DNA of 64,000 nucleotides from Cohnella rhizosphaerae (GTDB taxonomy: Bacteria > Bacillota > Bacilli > Paenibacillales > Paenibacillaceae). Below, one piece after another: positions 8,797 through 19,415 of the stretch. Location of the stretch: assembly GCF_029525575.1 (NCBI RefSeq), contig NZ_JAPDIA010000007.1, forward strand, positions 1,054,001 through 1,118,000, read 5' to 3'. The position numbers and the translations under genes are program-made. Position 1 is the first letter of the stretch. Each line of letters starts with the position of its first letter. Under the pieces are notes generated by a model that saw only the letters and a list, made by a program, of their open reading frames with translations, did no database searches and was not told the DNA's origin.

Positions 8797-9198
8797 TTGT
8801 TAAAGTCGCCTTACCAAGCTTATCAGCAATCCTCTGTTCAGACATCTACGCCTATTCAGTTAGTGCTTATGTTGTATGACGGCGCTATTCGATATACGAG
8901 GGCAAGTGCCGAGGCTATTCGCGCCAAGGATTATAATACGGCAAACTTAAATTTGAAAAAAGCGCAATCGGTTATTCATGAGTTAACAGCGTCTCTTAAT
9001 TTTGATTTTGAGGTGTCGAAAAACCTCGCCAGCTTGTATGAATACTTTCTTCATACCCTGATACAGGCAAACATTAAGAAGGATGCAAGGTGCGCGGATG
9101 AAGTGACTGAACATCTTAACGATTTAAGAGAAGCTTGGAGACAGACTGCTAAGTTGGCCGCGGCGGAGCAGGGTGCAATACAAGGTGGAAGTGCTTGA
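8797..9198 (+). CDS. fliS: Flagellin export chaperone FliS
   Basis: A 133-residue all-helical protein with the family start LKSPYQAYQQSSVQTSTPIQ and the LVLMLYDGAIRY segment. FliS binds the C-terminus of flagellin and prevents premature polymerisation. It follows fliD by 14 bases, start TTG 8797 behind AAGGGGGGAA. Confidence 0.95.
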   Translation: MLKSPYQAYQQSSVQTSTPIQLVLMLYDGAIRYTRASAEAIRAKDYNTANLNLKKAQSVIHELTASLNFDFEVSKNLASLYEYFLHTLIQANIKKDARCADEVTEHLNDLREAWRQTAKLAAAEQGAIQGGSA

Positions 9199-9199
9199 A

Positions 9200-9520
9200 A
9201 TGAATAAGCTGGATGTTCTATTAGTTCTGACCGAGCGGTTATCCATGCAAATTGAAGAGGCCACTCCCGAAGGGTTGGAAAATTTAGTTGCTCTGCGAGA
9301 TGAGGTCATTCAAGAATTGCAAGGACGGGTAGTTACAGATGAGGACCGCACCAAGATTCAAATGATCCAAGTGCGTCATGACTTGATCGTTGATCGGATG
9401 GTCGAACTTCGTGATGAAGCTGCTAGAGGGTTGGAGCAAATCCAGAATTCTCGTCTTCAAAAAAGCAGGTATGAAGCACACGCACCGGTCAATTCGTTTT
9501 TTTTCGACAAACGCAAATAG
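9200..9520 (+). CDS. fliT: FliT-like flagellar chaperone
   Basis: About 106 helical residues (MNKLDVLLVLTERLSMQIEE ... FFFDKRK). No strong sequence motif; identity rests on size, helical character and position directly after fliS, where FliT, the FliD chaperone, lies. ATG 9200 is chosen because it follows the fliS stop by one base; in-frame GTG codons upstream would overlap fliS. Confidence 0.7.
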   Translation: MNKLDVLLVLTERLSMQIEEATPEGLENLVALRDEVIQELQGRVVTDEDRTKIQMIQVRHDLIVDRMVELRDEAARGLEQIQNSRLQKSRYEAHAPVNSFFFDKRK

Positions 9521-9537
9521 AAAGCTGCAATAATGAG

Positions 9538-9570
9538 CCGCTAGGAGGTGTTTTTTTCCTGGCGGTTTTT
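9538..9570 (+). terminator. Terminator closing the flagellar block
   Basis: CCGCTAGG (9538-9545) pairs with CCTGGCGG (9558-9565) with one G-U pair, followed by TTTTT. It separates the conserved flagellar genes from the accessory glycan island. Confidence 0.85.
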
Positions 9571-9572
9571 CT

Positions 9573-9602
9573 TATGGTTTTGCCAGAAAGAACCGATATA
9601 AT
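9573..9602 (+). promoter_or_regulatory. Possible promoter at the start of the glycan island
   Basis: The stretch CCGATATAAT at 9593-9602 combines a sigma-D-like -10 (CCGATAT) with a sigma-A-like TATAAT. No clear -35 element is spaced correctly. A promoter is expected here between the terminator at 9570 and the first island gene. Confidence 0.3.
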
Positions 9603-9634
9603 CAATAGCAGCAAGCACGATGGGGGGAGTCAGA

Positions 9635-10015
9635 ATGGGAACGGAACAAAATCAACAATTGGCAGACACGCTCGAGGAGCTTCGACAATTTATTCCTCGT
9701 CTAATTAGGGCGGCAATCGAGCTTTCCGATCGTTTTTATGCGCCTATGAATGATGATACTTGGAGCCTGCTCGGGGATGTACTCCAAGCTATGGATGATT
9801 TGTATCGAACCGCTCAGACCATATCGACTCAATTCGGCGAAATGCATCATTTCTCTGTGAACGGTTGGGACATGCAAGAGTTTTCTCTTAAACTCAATGG
9901 AGAATTCCAGCGGATGAACCAATGCACGGACCAGGAAGATTATGTGGGTGCTGGCGATATATTTAAGTTTGAACTTATCCCCCCTTCTTCAGCGGTTGTT
10001 GCTTCAACTCGGTGA
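9635..10015 (+). CDS. Helical protein of unknown function before the Maf gene
   Basis: About 126 helical residues (MGTEQNQQLADTLEELRQFI ... GDIFKFELIP) of a type often found next to flagellar Maf genes in Paenibacillaceae (recollection, not searched). ATG 9635 follows GGGGGGAG. The stop at 10015 is reached only through a run of six C (9979-9984). With five C the frame continues as ELIPLLQRLLLQLGESADQ and runs on into the Maf gene without a stop, so this may be the N-terminal part of that protein rather than a separate gene. Confidence 0.6.
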   Translation: MGTEQNQQLADTLEELRQFIPRLIRAAIELSDRFYAPMNDDTWSLLGDVLQAMDDLYRTAQTISTQFGEMHHFSVNGWDMQEFSLKLNGEFQRMNQCTDQEDYVGAGDIFKFELIPPSSAVVASTR

Positions 10016-11918
10016 GAGTGCCGATCAGCTGACTCTCCGCTTCCGTGCTAATTTGGCATTTTTGGAGGAGCATTTTCCATCCGTGTATTATAATGTCTCG
10101 GATACAGAAATAATTTCTGAAAACTATAGAACGATATATTCTGAAAACGGGGAAGCAAATCTGGCAATCCGGTTGCAAAATAACGATGAGATTGTATATT
10201 ACAGCGTTTATGACCCGGCAAACGAAGCTGCCAAGTGGGCGATAGCCACTGCACCTCAATTAATCGGCAAAAAAGAACGTTATTTTATATGGTTTAGGGT
10301 TTGGTTATCACTTAAAAGAACTTGGTTTGCTCAATCAAGGCCATCAATATTATGTATATGAACCTGATATGCAAATCTTCTTGGCTGCTATGCACCATAT
10401 TGACTTCCAATCCACATTCGCAGGAATACCTTTGAAAGGTCTGGCTGTCGGTGCCGATAAAAATACGATAGATCAATTTTTTTTATCGTTTTCTAAGGTT
10501 TATGAAAGGGGAAACGGCGACGCTTTCTCTATCTGTGTATGACAGACTGGATCGTGACGCTCGTCGTGTTTTCAACCAGAGAGCCAGAGAAGCTGTGCTC
10601 AATTATGCGTATTCCCAATCATTGTTGCAAAATGCGGGCATGTCATGGATACGCAATATTTTAAACAATCTTTCCGTAAACTTGGATTCACAGCCGCTTA
10701 ACGGCCTGCGAGGGAAATTGTCTGGCATTACCGCGGTCATCGTTGGGGCAGGGCCGTCGCTTGAAAAAGATATCGAGGTTTTAAAAAAGCTGCGTAATCA
10801 TGCTCTCATTATTGCTGCAGGAACCAGTATTCAGTCCTTGTTGCACTTTGGGATTGAGCCTCATCTTGTAGTTTCAATCGACGGCGGTGTACCTAACTAC
10901 AACGCTTTCTCTCATTTGAACCTTGATGAAATTCCCATGCTGTACACGCCGCAGTTGGAATATCGCATCATTGAAAAGAAAACGGACAATTTGATACATG
11001 CCTTCTTTACCAACGATATGATCACGCAAGTGCTGATGGGCGTGACGCAGGAAGAAGCGGTGTTCGCCTCAACGCATTCGGTTACGGGTACTGCAATCCA
11101 GGCGGCCATATTCATGGGTTGCGAGCATGTCGTGTTTACTGGGCAGGATTTATCCTATCCGACAAAGTCGGTATACGCTGTCGGAGCCAAGCACGTAGAC
11201 GAAGGCCATCATACCTATATCCATAGCCTTGCAACATTGCAAATTGAGAACGTACACGGCGGTGTCAACCAGACGACGGAGAGCATGCTTTTAACGCTTC
11301 GAGATATTGAGGACTTACTTGCCAAATATCCAACTCTTCGTTTCACGAACTCATCTAGCCTAGGTGCCCGCATAGAGAACACCGTCTTCCGACCGCTTGT
11401 GGAGATCGAGGCCGAATTGCAATCTAATAAGTTGAAACCGTTGTTTTTTTAAACAACTGATGGCGACGAATCTCCAAAATCAATCTAAGGATCGAATCGT
11501 GAATACGATTAATCGAACGGACGAGCTTTACGCTATGGTCGAGCGGGAGGAACAACGCCTGTCAGTCATCCTGAAAGGACTGCGTAAGCTGCCCGAACTT
11601 AGTCGTACAAGACCGCTTAAATGTTTGAACACCATGATAAGCATTGAGGAAGATTGGGAGCTAGTAGTTAAGAGTATCGTGTTCCACACCTTATTCATGA
11701 TAGGGCTTAAAGCGGAAATCAACGAATTTGATCGCAATGTTTCGGATATCGCGGAAGAAAAAGACACTGTTCGTAAAGCGAAATTATTTAAGCAAATTTT
11801 AGAACCATTGGTTGTTGCTATGCTCGAACGAACGCCGACGTTCAAAGAAATTATCCGCGAGGCCCGCCATAGAATCGACAACCGACTGGGCAAAAGCGCT
11901 CGGGGAGTGAACAACTGA
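9996..11918 (+). CDS. Motility-associated (Maf/DUF115) glycosyltransferase-like protein
   Basis: About 640 residues after repair. It contains the DUF115/MptE-like core (GLRGKLSGITAVIVGAGPSL, then ALIIAAGTSIQSLLHFGIEPHLVVSIDGG, and GCEHVVFTGQDLSYP) and a helical C-terminal domain. Maf proteins are implicated in transferring nonulosonic acids such as pseudaminic acid to flagellin. Three apparent +1 insertions break the frame: T4 at 10283-10286, G4 at 10508-10511 and T7 at 11444-11450; without them one frame runs to TGA 11918. The start is uncertain (TTG 9996 or 10053), and fusion with the preceding helical segment is possible. It is the first enzyme gene of the island. Confidence 0.82.
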
Positions 11919-12922
11919 ATGTACGAAAATAAGAAAATTTTGATTGTCGGCGGAACCGGAACGATTGGATATGCGCTGACCCGCCTCTTGCTTCAATACG
12001 AGCCTGCCGTAATCCGGATTTTTAGCAGGGATGAATACAAGCAATTTAACATGAGCATTGATTTTTCGAAGCATAGTCAAAAGCTGCGGTTTCTTATCGG
12101 AGATGTTCGCGATCAGCAACGCTTGATAAGGGCTATGGAAGACATCGACTTCGTATTTCATTTGGCTAGTATGAAGCATGTTCCTTTTTTGCGAGTACAA
12201 TCCTTTTGAAGCAGTCCAGACTAACGTTATCGGCACCCAAAATGTCATTCAAGCCGCGATCCAGACTGGCGTAAAAAAAGGTTTTATTTACAAGCACGGA
12301 CAAGGCGATCTCGCCAACCAATACGTATGGAGCAACAAAGTTGACGGCCGAGAGGCTGATATCGGCGGCTGAATACCAAAAAGGGCCTAGATCAACCGTC
12401 TTTTCTTCCGTTCGATTTGGAAATGTTATGGGCTCCAGAGGATCTGTAATACCGCTGTTCAAAAAGCAAATTATGGACGAGCGTGAAGTCAGCGTGACCA
12501 GTCTCAGCATGAAAAGATACATGATGACCTTGAGCCAAGCTACTTCTTTGATGTTAAAGGCAAATGAATTGGCTCAGGGAGGCGAAGTGTTTGTATTAAA
12601 GATGCCGGTCGTCATTCTCTCGGACCTCGCACAGGTTATGGTTGAGATGGTTAAGCGAAAATATAATATTTCCGATCCGGTAACGATTAAAGAAATAGGG
12701 CTTCGTCCGGGTGAAAAAATGTACGAGGAACTTATGTCCGAGGACGAAGCCTTGATCTCTTACGAGACGTCGGACATGTATATCATCTATTCCAACTTTA
12801 AAAAGAAGACAGATTACAAGGGGACGTTTGAACCAACAAGAACGAAACCGACTATTGATGCAGGCGATATTATTAAGCCTCGTATTCTCGCTGAATGGTT
12901 GGAACAGGAAGAGCTCATCTAA
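11919..12922 (+). CDS. PseB/CapD-type UDP-sugar 4,6-dehydratase
   Basis: About 333 residues. N-terminal Rossmann motif ILIVGGTGTIGYALTRLL, catalytic STDKAISP and YGATKLTAE (YxxxK) segments, and the C-terminal GLRPGEKMYEELMS motif of the PseB/CapD/FlaA1 group. These enzymes convert UDP-GlcNAc to a 4-keto-6-deoxy product, the first step to pseudaminic or related sugars. The raw frame breaks at T6 (12185-12190) and A7 (12273-12279); each needs one base less. ATG 11919 follows the Maf stop directly. A partner aminotransferase (PseC-like) is 20 kb downstream. Confidence 0.82.
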
Positions 12923-12970
12923 GAGTATCTATTTGTATCGATAAGAAGCGACTAAGAAAGAAGGTGCCAC

Positions 12971-13958
12971 ATGTTATATGATTACATTCTCGATACTCTA
13001 TTTGAGCGTTTCGACAAGTTAAAAACGGGAAAAATCATTGTTTTTGGTACTGGAAAAGGAGCGAAATTCACGTTAGTCGCCCTTAAACAACTTGGTTTAA
13101 CCTGTTCTTATGCCGTAGATAATAACCCAGCCTCTTGGGAAACGCGTCTTAGCGAGTTTGAAATTCCTATACGCAATCCTCAGTGCCTATTAGACGAAGG
13201 GCGTGAAGGTTTAAATATATTAGTTGCGAATGTGTATTTTGCGGAAATTTCACAACAGTTAGAAAGCTATGGTTTGGAGAAGGGCGAACACTTCTATGCT
13301 GTCGTCAAACAGCCGGAACCAGAACCGGAGCCTGAACCGGAACCGGAGGAGCCCGATTACCGCGCAATCGCCTCGTCAGACAAGGTGATTGCCGGAGTCA
13401 AGGTCGGAAAATATACGTACGGTTACGAAAAGTTTTGTTACGAAGGAACGATGATCGGAGAAATCGGTGCATTTTGCTCCATTAACCGGACTGTGCAGAT
13501 AGCTTATATTAATCATCCTACGAAGTATATCACAACGCATCCTTTGCTCTACACGCCATACAACAGCTTTATAGGAGATTCGGAAAATGTACCGGGTATT
13601 CTCGCTGAACGTGATTTAATTGAACTGTATAGTCACTCCAACAACGGCAAAATTAATATTGGCAACGATGTTTGGATTGGTGCGGGCGTATGGCTGCTGC
13701 CTTCTATCTCAATAGGTAACGGGGCTATCATCGGTGCGGGAGCCGTAGTAACGAAGGATGTACCTGATTATGCTATTGTTGGCGGAGTGCCTGCTAGAGT
13801 TATTCGTTATCGGTTTGAGCCTCATCAGATTGAATTGTTGAATCGGGCAGCGTGGTGGAAATGGGACGATGGAAAAATTCAGGCTTTAGGCGATTTATTT
13901 ACGAACAACGACGAGTTTTTCAAGTACATCGAATGGGAGATGCAGAAGGGGGGAGTGA
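12971..13958 (+). CDS. Rossmann domain plus left-handed beta-helix O-acetyltransferase (CatB-like)
   Basis: About 328 residues in two domains joined by a Pro-Glu repeat linker near residues 114-128. The N-terminal 110 residues are a Rossmann-like domain (KIIVFGTGKGAKFTLVALKQ, YAVDNN), a module also seen in two other island proteins. The C-terminal part is a hexapeptide-repeat acetyltransferase (NIGNDVWIGAGVWLLPSI, NGAIIGAGAVVTKDVPDYA). It probably O-acetylates a glycan residue. The raw sequence fuses it to the next gene because of six G at 13948-13953; with five G it ends QKGE at TGA 13956-13958, five bases before rmlA. Confidence 0.8.
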
Positions 13959-13963
13959 GTAAG

Positions 13964-14858
13964 ATGAAGGGGATTATATTAGCTGGTGGAAGCGGTACAA
14001 GACTGTATCCACTGACTAAAGTTATCTCGAAGCAGTTGCTGCCTGTCTATGATAAGCCAATGATTTTTTTATCCTCTTTCTGTCATCATGTTGGCCGGTA
14101 TCCGCGAGATATTGCTTATTACAACGCCTGAGGATCAATTTCGCTTCCAGCAATTACTCGGAGACGGGAGCCAGTTGGGGATATCGCTTTCCTATGCCGT
14201 CCAATACAGCCCCAACGGCTTGGCTGAGGCTTTTTTAATCGGCGAAGCATTTCTGAACGGCTCACCTGCAGCTTTAGTGCTAGGCGATAATATTTTTTAT
14301 GGAACCGGTTTTCCTCAGCTGTTGCAGCAGGTCGCAAAGAGGAAAAGCGGGGCTACCATTTTCGGATATCGTGTTAAAGACCCCACCCGTTTTGGTGTTG
14401 TGTCTTTTGATAATGATTTCCAAGTGACATCCATTGAAGAAAAGCCGACCAATCCAATGTCTGACTTTGCTGTGACAGGCCTTTACTTCTACGATCAAGA
14501 TGTCGTAGAGATTGCCAAATCGATTAAGCCTTCGCAAAGAGGCGAACTGGAAATTACGGATGTAAACAAAGCCTATCTGCAACGCAGTGCCCTCCAGGTA
14601 GAATTGCTAAGTCGCGGCTTTGCATGGATGGACATGGGGACCCATGAGTCATTATTTGAAACTTCTCAATTTATTGAGACAATGGAAAAGAGACAAGGGC
14701 TGAAAATCGCTTGTCTTGAAGAAATTGCGTATAACATGGGATATATTGATCGGAGTCAGCTTCTAGAAATAGCAGACAAGTTGAGGAATAATGAATACGG
14801 AAAGTATCTTACTAATGTGGCCAACGCGACCATCAAATATTCACTTGTAACTAGTTAA
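13964..14858 (+). CDS. rmlA: Glucose-1-phosphate thymidylyltransferase
   Basis: About 297 residues with the nucleotidyltransferase signature GIILAGGSGTRLYPLT, then KQLLPVYDKPMI, LGDNIFYG and the RmlA-type GFAWMDMGTHESL. It makes dTDP-glucose from dTTP and glucose 1-phosphate, the first step to dTDP-4-keto-6-deoxyglucose. A +1 in T7 (14064-14070) breaks the frame after residue 35; six T give MIFYPLSVIMLAGIREI. The start ATG 13964 follows GGGGAGTGAGTAAG. No rmlB (dTDP-glucose 4,6-dehydratase) is seen in the window, so that step must be encoded elsewhere. Confidence 0.9.
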
Positions 14859-14935
14859 ATATAATAGCGATATTCTTGTATAAGATACCCGATACAGACT
14901 TGTTCGAATCAGGTTGTATAAATAGGAGGGATAAA

Positions 14936-15362
14936 ATGCCAAGTGATAGTGGGGTTATACCTTTTCGTGAAATAAAAGATAATCGAGGCTCCTTGATTTC
15001 AATCGAGGAGGGGCGGAACATTCCTTTCACAATCAAAAGAGTTTATTATATTTTTAATACCAACGGTGACAAGCCTAGGGGCTTCCATGCGCATCGAGAG
15101 CTGAAGCAGGTGCTGATATGTATGAGCGGAAGCTGCCGGGTGAGGATGGAAGATGCGAATGGTAAAAGGGATTATTATCTAGATAATCCAGCTACCGCGC
15201 TATACATTGGACCTGGCGTCTGGCGCGAAATGTACGAGTTTGCTCCGAATACTGTAATTGTAGTGTTGGCAAGCGAGCTTTATGATGAGAATGACTACAT
15301 CCGCGACTATGAGACTTTTTTTAGGGTTTTTATCAAAAGGACAGTTGTCAGTGGGGGTATAG
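14936..15362 (+). CDS. fdtA: dTDP-4-keto-6-deoxyglucose 3,4-ketoisomerase (FdtA/QdtA type)
   Basis: About 141 residues, a single cupin-like beta-barrel of the WxcM/FdtA family: FREIKDNRGSLISIEEGRNI, PRGFHAHRELKQ with the catalytic His pair, and PGVWREMYEF. It moves the keto group from C4 to C3 for 3-amino sugars (Fuc3N or Qui3N). The raw sequence runs past the proper end because of T7 at 15316-15322; with six T it ends LSVGV at TAG 15360-15362. ATG 14936 follows AGGAGGG. It forms a set with rmlA and fdtB. Confidence 0.85.
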
Positions 15363-15365
15363 CAT

Positions 15366-16458
15366 ATGATTTCCTTCTTAGATATTCAGAAAATAAATAT
15401 GAGGTTCAAGGATGAATTTTTAAAAAAAACAGAGCTGTTGCTTGAGCGCGGTTGGTTTATTCTGGGTGAGGAAGTTGAAGCTTTTGAAGCAGAGTATGCA
15501 GCTTTTACCGGAGTTAAACATTGTATCGGCGTGTCGAACGGGTTGGATGCTTTAACATTGATACTACGGGCATATGGGATCGGACCCGGAGATGAAGTCA
15601 TCGTAGCCGCCAATACTTATATTGCCTGTGTTCTGGCAGTTACACACTGCGGAGCGGAGCCTGTGCTTGTCGAGCCCGATGCGTTTTATAACATCGATAC
15701 CTCCCGGCTCGAGGCTGCCTGTGACGAACCGTACCAAAGCGATAATGGCAGTTCATATGTATGGACAAGTCTGCGCCATGTCCGAGATTCGAGCAATAGG
15801 CGCCAAATTTGGCCTCAAAATCGTAGAGGACGTTTCTCAGGCACATGGCGCACTGTATCAAGAAGTTAGAGCTGGCGCACTGGGAGATGCAGCGGGCTTC
15901 AGTTTTTATCCGGGGAAAAACCTAGGTGCGCTAGCGGATGCCGGTGCGGTCACGACAGACGATGATAAACTGGCCGCGAAAATACGCGCACTCCGCAATT
16001 ATGGCTCCCAAAGGAAGTATGAGTTTGTTTATCGGGGTTATAATAATCGGTTGGATGAGATGCAAGCTGCTTATCTGCGGATAAAGCTGCCTATGCTGCT
16101 TCAAGACAATGAGAGGAGACAAGAAATCTCTCGGTATTATCGTACGCATATCCGAAATGAGCGCATCCTTCTCCCTCAACCGGTGGGAGGCGTTGAAGAA
16201 GGACATGTCTGGCATGTGTTTGTCGTACGTACAGCAGAAAGGGATCGTTTTCAGAAGTACTTGCTTTCCAGGGGCGTCCAGACGCTGGTTCACTATCCTA
16301 TTCCACCTCACAAGCAATTGGCGTATGAGGACTGGAACGATCGAGTCTTTGAAATAACTGAGCAAATTCATCATGAGGTGCTAAGTATACCGATTAGCCC
16401 AGTGCTAACAGACGAGGAAGTTGAACTAATTGTGGAAGCAATAAATCAGTATTCTTAG
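15366..16458 (+). CDS. fdtB: DegT/DnrJ-family sugar 3-aminotransferase (FdtB type)
   Basis: About 363 residues of a PLP-dependent sugar aminotransferase. GVSNGLDALTLILRAYGIGPGDEV, the KIVEDVSQAHGA aspartate region, and SFYPGKNLGALADAGAV containing the Schiff-base Lys are present. With FdtA upstream it should give dTDP-3-amino-3,6-dideoxyhexose (Fuc3N or Qui3N; stereochemistry cannot be read). The frame breaks at 15718-15719, where CTGCCTGTG should read CTGCTGTG. It starts three bases after fdtA. Confidence 0.85.
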
Positions 16459-16462
16459 AGAG

Positions 16463-17063
16463 ATGACGGAGTTGTCGATTATGCGCTTTAGGTCTGCAGT
16501 GATTGAGGGCAAAACCATACGGCTCCTCCCCTTTTCCATGCAATACGCAGAAGATGTAGTCCGGTTGAGAAATACGGAGCGAGCGCGTTACTTTTTTGAA
16601 TCAAAGTTTCGAGTCGACGCTGGACGGGCAACGTGAATGGTTTGAGGATTACTTAACTCGTGACAACGATATTTACTGGGTGATTTTAAATCGCCGCGGC
16701 GATTTTGTAGGGACTACCGCTCTGTATAATATTGACTTTGTTGCAATGAAAGCTGAAAAAGGACGGCTTATTACGGATGAAGCGATTGCAGTTGGAGGGC
16801 CTTTCGTATTGGAGGCCGAGCTATTGCTGCTTCACTTTGCTTTCAAGGAATTGGGGTTAAAGACGATTTATACGACAGTGCGCGATGATAACGTAAAAAT
16901 GCAGTCGGTTAATCGGAAGCTCGGATTTGAATACAAATATACGATTGATATACGAGACGTCCCGTATCACTATTACGAGCTCTCCTTGGATGTCTACAAC
17001 CCGGAACCATTTGAACCCATTTTGGAACATTGGAGGAAGCGTTATGAACGAGCAAAAGCTTAG
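16463..17063 (+). CDS. GNAT-family acetyl/acyltransferase
   Basis: About 199 residues: MTELSIMRFRSAVIEGKTIR at the start, LRLLPF-like entry to a GNAT fold, and the acceptor region TVRDDNVKMQSVNRKLGFEYK at residues about 145-165. It probably N-acylates the amino sugar made by FdtA/FdtB; since an ACP gene overlaps its 3' end, the donor could be acyl-ACP rather than acetyl-CoA (inference). T6 at 16592-16597 should be T5. ATG 16481 is an alternative start. Confidence 0.72.
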
Positions 17064-17280
17064 ACATATTTTCGCCGAAGTATTAGAAATTCCGGAATCG
17101 CAAATATCGGATGAACTTACCTACAATTCAATTCCGCAGTGGGATTCCATCTCTCACATGGCTCTGATAGCGGCGATCGACGACGGATTTGATACCATGA
17201 TCGACACGGACGACGTCATTGATATGAGTAGCTTTGGTAAAGCGAAGGAGATACTTGCGAAGTACGGAGTCGAATTCTAA
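17044..17280 (+). CDS. Acyl carrier protein
   Basis: A 78-residue ACP. The phosphopantetheine attachment serine lies in PQWDSISHMALIAAID (residues about 33-48), and the fold is four-helix by pattern. It overlaps the preceding GNAT gene by 20 bases and the following SDR by one (TAATG), which implies translational coupling. A dedicated ACP in a sugar cluster implies a pathway-specific acyl group built or carried on it. Confidence 0.88.
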   Translation: MNEQKLRHIFAEVLEIPESQISDELTYNSIPQWDSISHMALIAAIDDGFDTMIDTDDVIDMSSFGKAKEILAKYGVEF

Positions 17281-18027
17281 TGATTGGCCTAGACGGCAAA
17301 GTTGTCTGGATAACGGGCGCTTCGCGCGGAATCGGCAAAGCGACGGCCGAGGCGTTCGCCGCCTCTGGGGCGAACCTTGCGCTAAACGCAACTGATGCGG
17401 AGGCGCTTTCCTTAGTTGCGGACACACTTAAAGCCAGATTCGGCATTCAATGTCTGGTTCTGCCTTATGACGTATCGCGCGAGGAGGCTGTCAAAGCGGC
17501 AGCCCGAGAGATTCAATCTGCATTCGGACGATTGGATGTATTGGTTAACAATGCAGGCCTGATGAGAGACGCGGCGATCGGCATGTTGCGTAGCGAAGAC
17601 ATGGTACGAACAATGGAAGTCAACGTTCAGGGGCCGCTGAATCATATGCAGTTGGCCAGCCGATTGATGATGCGCAAAAAAAGAAGGTGCCATCATTAAT
17701 GTTAGTTCCATAATCGGGAGATTCGGCAACGCGGGCCAAGCATTGTATGCCGCCAGCAAGTCGGCTCTGATCGGCGCGACATATTCGGCTGCCAAGGAAT
17801 TGGCACCTTACGGTATTCGCGTGAACGCCGTGGCACCTGGTTTTATCGAGACCGAATTGGTGCAGGGTTTCACAGAACAGAAGCGGGAGCAGACGTTGCG
17901 ATCTATTCCGATGGGACGCCAAGGCACGCCCGAAGAGGTAGCGGACGTTGCTCTATTTCTGGCTTCTTCGTTAGCCAGATATGTAACCGGGCAAGTTGTC
18001 GGCGTGGATGGAGGAATGGTTGTTTGA
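17280..18027 (+). CDS. FabG-like SDR, 3-oxoacyl-ACP reductase family
   Basis: About 248 residues of a classical short-chain dehydrogenase: VVWITGASRGIGKATAEAFA, VLVNNAGLM, catalytic Ser in INVSSIIG, YAASKSAL (YxxxK), and VAPGFIETELV. The C-terminus GQVVGVDGGMVV is FabG-like. It probably reduces a 3-keto group on the ACP-bound acyl chain. A7 at 17676-17682 should be A6 (RKKEGAIINVSS). Start ATG 17280 overlaps the ACP stop. Confidence 0.85.
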
Positions 18028-19414
18028 ACTTTTGGTATTTTGAAGACGCTGAAGCCTGCTGCGTAATCACCGAGCAAGGTGTTCGGCTTTCTTATACGGA
18101 TATGAACCGCCTGATCAATCAATCTGCTGCTTGGTTGAAGCGGTATGACGTTAAGACCGTCGGCTTTTTTATTCGGGAGCAATCAAGTCGAGGCCTTGGC
18201 GATCTATCTGGCGGCGCTCCGTACCGGCCATGCTGTCTTCCTGTATGACGCGGCTGCTAATCTTCCGTTTGCGGAGCAGTTGATTGAGCTTTACAGACCA
18301 GATTGGATTGCCGGCCCGACCGTGTATCTCGACCAGATTAAAGGAGCGATGGACGAAGTCTGTCATTTGACGGAGTACAGCTTAAGCGGCAGGACCATTG
18401 TACGGGAGCATCCCGTCTATCATGATCTTGCCGTATTGCTGACCACTTCCGGTACGACAGGAAGTCCAAAGTTGGTTCGATTGTCGTACGATAACCTGCA
18501 AACCAATGCGTCTTCGATCAGTCAATACTTGAATTTAAACGACAGCGAACGCGCGATCACGACATTACCCTTTTTCTATTCCTACGGACTGTCGGTTGTC
18601 AACAGCCATTTGAATGTACGTGCTTCCCTTATTCTAAACAACCACAGTGTTGTTACGCGAGACTTCTGGGAGTTGTTCAAACAGCAGGAGGCTACGTCCT
18701 TTGCTGGCGTGCCTTATACGTATCAAATGCTGAAGCGCATGAAGTTTGCTCAAATGGATTTGCCCTCCATGCGTTATATGACGCAGGCTGGGGGGCGCTT
18801 AGATCCGTCCCTGGTCGCTGACTTTGCCAATGCCGCGGCAGGCAAAGGATGGCGGTTCTATGTGATGTACGGACAGACGGAAGCAACCGCAAGGATCAGC
18901 TATATCCCTTCGGAACTCATACAGAGCAAAATGGGGTCGATCGGAAAAGCGATACCTGACGGAGAGTTAGATTTGGACCCCGAAACGCAGGAACTGATCT
19001 ATAAAGGCCCGAATGTAATGCTGGGCTATGCTAAGAGTGAAGAAGACCTTTTCCAAGGCGATCTCTTGAATGGCGTTTTAAGGACAGGAGATATTGCCTC
19101 GAAAGACGTGGATGCGTTCTTTTACGTAAAGGGCCGACTGAAGCGCTTTGCAAAGATTTTCGGGCTGCGCGTCAATCTGGACGAGCTTGAACAGCATCTT
19201 GAACAGGAGATCGGAAGCGAGCTTTCCTGCATAGAAGAGGGTGAGCGGCTTGTTTTGTACTACACAACAGCGGAGTCGGCCGAGGCTATTCGAGAACGCA
19301 TGAGCTCTGTGTTCCATATCCATCACTCGGGTTATAGACTGGAACTGATCGATGAGTTGCCGAGGACAGCGTCGGGCAAAAAAGGACTATCGCCGTTTGC
19401 AGGAGCGTGAATGA
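18024..19414 (+). CDS. AMP-dependent acyl ligase (acyl-ACP/CoA synthetase)
   Basis: About 462 residues of the ANL adenylating family: P-loop LLTTSGTTGSPKLVRLSYDN, YGQTEATARISY, DGELDLDPETQELIYKGPNVM, RTGDIA, and C-terminal ELPRTASGKKDYRRL with the catalytic Lys. It would activate a carboxylic acid as acyl-AMP for loading onto the neighbouring ACP. Two +1 insertions are inferred: T6 at 18165-18170 and A6 at 19378-19383; the second moves the stop to TGA 19412-19414. Start TTG 18024 overlaps the SDR stop (TTGA). Confidence 0.87.
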
Positions 19415-19415
19415 C

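Noticed and set aside
12971..14131. A single 386-residue protein joining an O-acetyltransferase to the start of RmlA
   Set aside because: The fusion depends on six G at 13948-13953. With five G the first protein ends properly and rmlA has its own ribosome site and ATG; the raw fusion also breaks again after 35 residues of RmlA.
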